7,255 nt of DNA from an uncultured Clostridia bacterium (GTDB lineage Bacteria; Bacillota; Clostridia; Oscillospirales; Acutalibacteraceae). Positions 6,250-7,255 of this stretch are shown in pieces (the stretch's first letter is position 1; every line of letters starts with the position of its first letter). Location of the stretch: NCBI GenBank assembly GCA_946539105.1, contig CAMNHG010000067.1, positions 1-7,255 on the forward strand, written 5' to 3'. The notes beneath the pieces are model-generated. The model was not told where the DNA came from, did no database searches, and was given only the letters and a program-made list of their open reading frames with translations. The position numbers and the translations under genes were made by a program.

Positions 6250-7255
6250 ATGATAAAAACCTTAGCCGTACATATCAAGGGTTATATCAAGGAGTCGGTG
6301 ATGACTCCGCTGTTTATGATTCTTGAAGTCGTTATGGAAACCATAATTCCAATGCTGATGGCGACTATGATTGATGACGGCGTGTCAAAGGGAAACCTCA
6401 ACCACGTTGTCACCACAGGGCTGATAATGATACTCTGCGCGCTTGTCGCGCTGTTCGCGGGCTATATGGGCGGAGTTTACGGCGCAAAGGCTTCCGCGGG
6501 CTTCGCAAAAAATCTAAGGGAAGCTATGTTTATCAACATTCAGAGCTTTTCATTCGCGAATATTGACAAGTATTCCACCGCGGGTCTTGTTACAAGAATG
6601 ACAACCGACGTTACCAACCTGCAAAACGCATATCAGATGATTCTGCGAATTTGCTTCAGAGCACCGATAAACCTTATCGCTGCTATGACGATGACCTTGA
6701 TTATCAACGCTAAGCTCGCTATGGTATATCTTGTCGCAATCGCGTTTTTGGCAGTTGTGCTAATCTTTATCATCAGCAAGACCTACAAGCTGTTTTCCGA
6801 GGTTTTCGAGCGTTACGACGACCTCAACGCCTCAGTTCAGGAGAACGTGTCCTCAATTCGCGTGGTAAAGGCTTTTGTCCGCGAGGATTACGAGGTTAAG
6901 AAATTCAACAAGGCGACATACAACCTTTACAGGCTCTTTGTAAAGGCGGAAAATATGATGGTTTCGGTGTCACCTATTATGATGCTCACAATCTATGGCT
7001 CAATGATAGCGTTAAGCTGGTTCGGCGCGAATATGATTGTCGGCAGCGAGCTTACCACCGGCGAGCTGACGAGTATGCTGACCTTCTGTATGCAGATTCT
7101 TATGAGCCTAATGATGCTCGCGCTGATTTTTGTAATGCTCACAATGAGTATGGCTAGCGCGAAGCGTATTGCAGGCGTGCTTAACGAGGAAACAACGCTG
7201 AAAAATCCCGAAAATCCCGACTTCAATGTGCCTGACGGCAGCATTGATTTTGAAA
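6250..7255 (+). CDS. ABC exporter half-transporter, transmembrane domain (3' end outside window)
   Basis: The first 335 residues of an ABC exporter (ABC_membrane, type IV fold) in the cytoplasmic membrane. About six membrane segments are seen: roughly 17-40, 55-75, 135-152, 155-177, 240-262 and 280-300. Family hallmarks are YSTAGLVTRMTTDV (108-121) after the second segment, QENVSSIRVVKAFVRE (197-212) in the long cytoplasmic helix, and SAKRI (303-307) at the domain exit. DGSIDFE at the edge is the usual start of the nucleotide-binding domain, which is not visible, so no Walker motifs can be checked. AGGAG (6238-6242) lies 7 nt before the ATG. It follows the YihY gene by 43 bp with no hairpin between, so it is probably in the same transcript. 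Such Clostridia genes often come in pairs encoding heterodimeric multidrug exporters; a partner may lie downstream. The substrate is unknown. Confidence 0.92.
   Translation, partial: MIKTLAVHIKGYIKESVMTPLFMILEVVMETIIPMLMATMIDDGVSKGNLNHVVTTGLIMILCALVALFAGYMGGVYGAKASAGFAKNLREAMFINIQSFSFANIDKYSTAGLVTRMTTDVTNLQNAYQMILRICFRAPINLIAAMTMTLIINAKLAMVYLVAIAFLAVVLIFIISKTYKLFSEVFERYDDLNASVQENVSSIRVVKAFVREDYEVKKFNKATYNLYRLFVKAENMMVSVSPIMMLTIYGSMIALSWFGANMIVGSELTTGELTSMLTFCMQILMSLMMLALIFVMLTMSMASAKRIAGVLNEETTLKNPENPDFNVPDGSIDFE

Noticed and set aside
1..7255. Mobile elements, CRISPR arrays, tRNA/rRNA genes, riboswitches, toxin-antitoxin or defence genes
   Set aside because: I read both strands for terminal repeats, regularly spaced repeats, transposase or integrase motifs and conserved RNA structures and saw none. 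All intergenic gaps are under 200 bp and are accounted for by promoters or the terminator.

Overview
The window looks like ordinary chromosome from a Gram-positive anaerobe of the class Clostridia, probably the Oscillospiraceae/Ruminococcaceae. This placement is an inference. It rests on moderate GC by eye, Clostridia-style -35/-10 promoters and Shine-Dalgarno sites, a MurC of the type I associate with clostridia, and the general character of the transporters and methyltransferases. Nothing suggests a phage, plasmid, insertion sequence, CRISPR array, tRNA or rRNA. All seven protein genes have intact frames, and two run off the window edges.

Left part (1-2413): a TrmA/RumA-family 23S rRNA uracil-5-methyltransferase (rlmD type, minus strand, 3' end outside the window) is divergent from murC (plus strand). 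The 167-bp gap between them carries a strong minus-strand promoter for rlmD and a -10 box for murC. That -10 box overlaps an upstream ATG, so the murC start is better placed at 979. murC converges on a MATE-family exporter gene. A hairpin with A/T tracts on both sides, fitting the two 3' ends, acts as a likely bidirectional terminator.

Right part (2409-7255): the MATE gene (minus) is divergent from a plus-strand run of four genes: a class I SAM-dependent methyltransferase, a classical short-chain dehydrogenase/reductase, a YihY/BrkB-family membrane protein, and an ABC exporter half-transporter. The first three are packed with gaps of 3 bp and 0 bp and form one operon. The ABC gene follows after 43 bp with no terminator, so it probably reads from the same transcript. 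The 183-bp divergent region holds a promoter for each direction and a perfect inverted repeat over the predicted plus-strand transcription start.

Functionally, rlmD and murC are housekeeping genes (ribosome modification and peptidoglycan precursor synthesis). The MATE and ABC proteins are predicted exporters of unknown substrate. The methyltransferase-reductase-YihY operon has clear families but no known substrate; it is the least understood part of the window. I found no convincing sign of a wholly new system. The findings are start-site corrections, regulatory architecture and an uncharacterised but compact operon.
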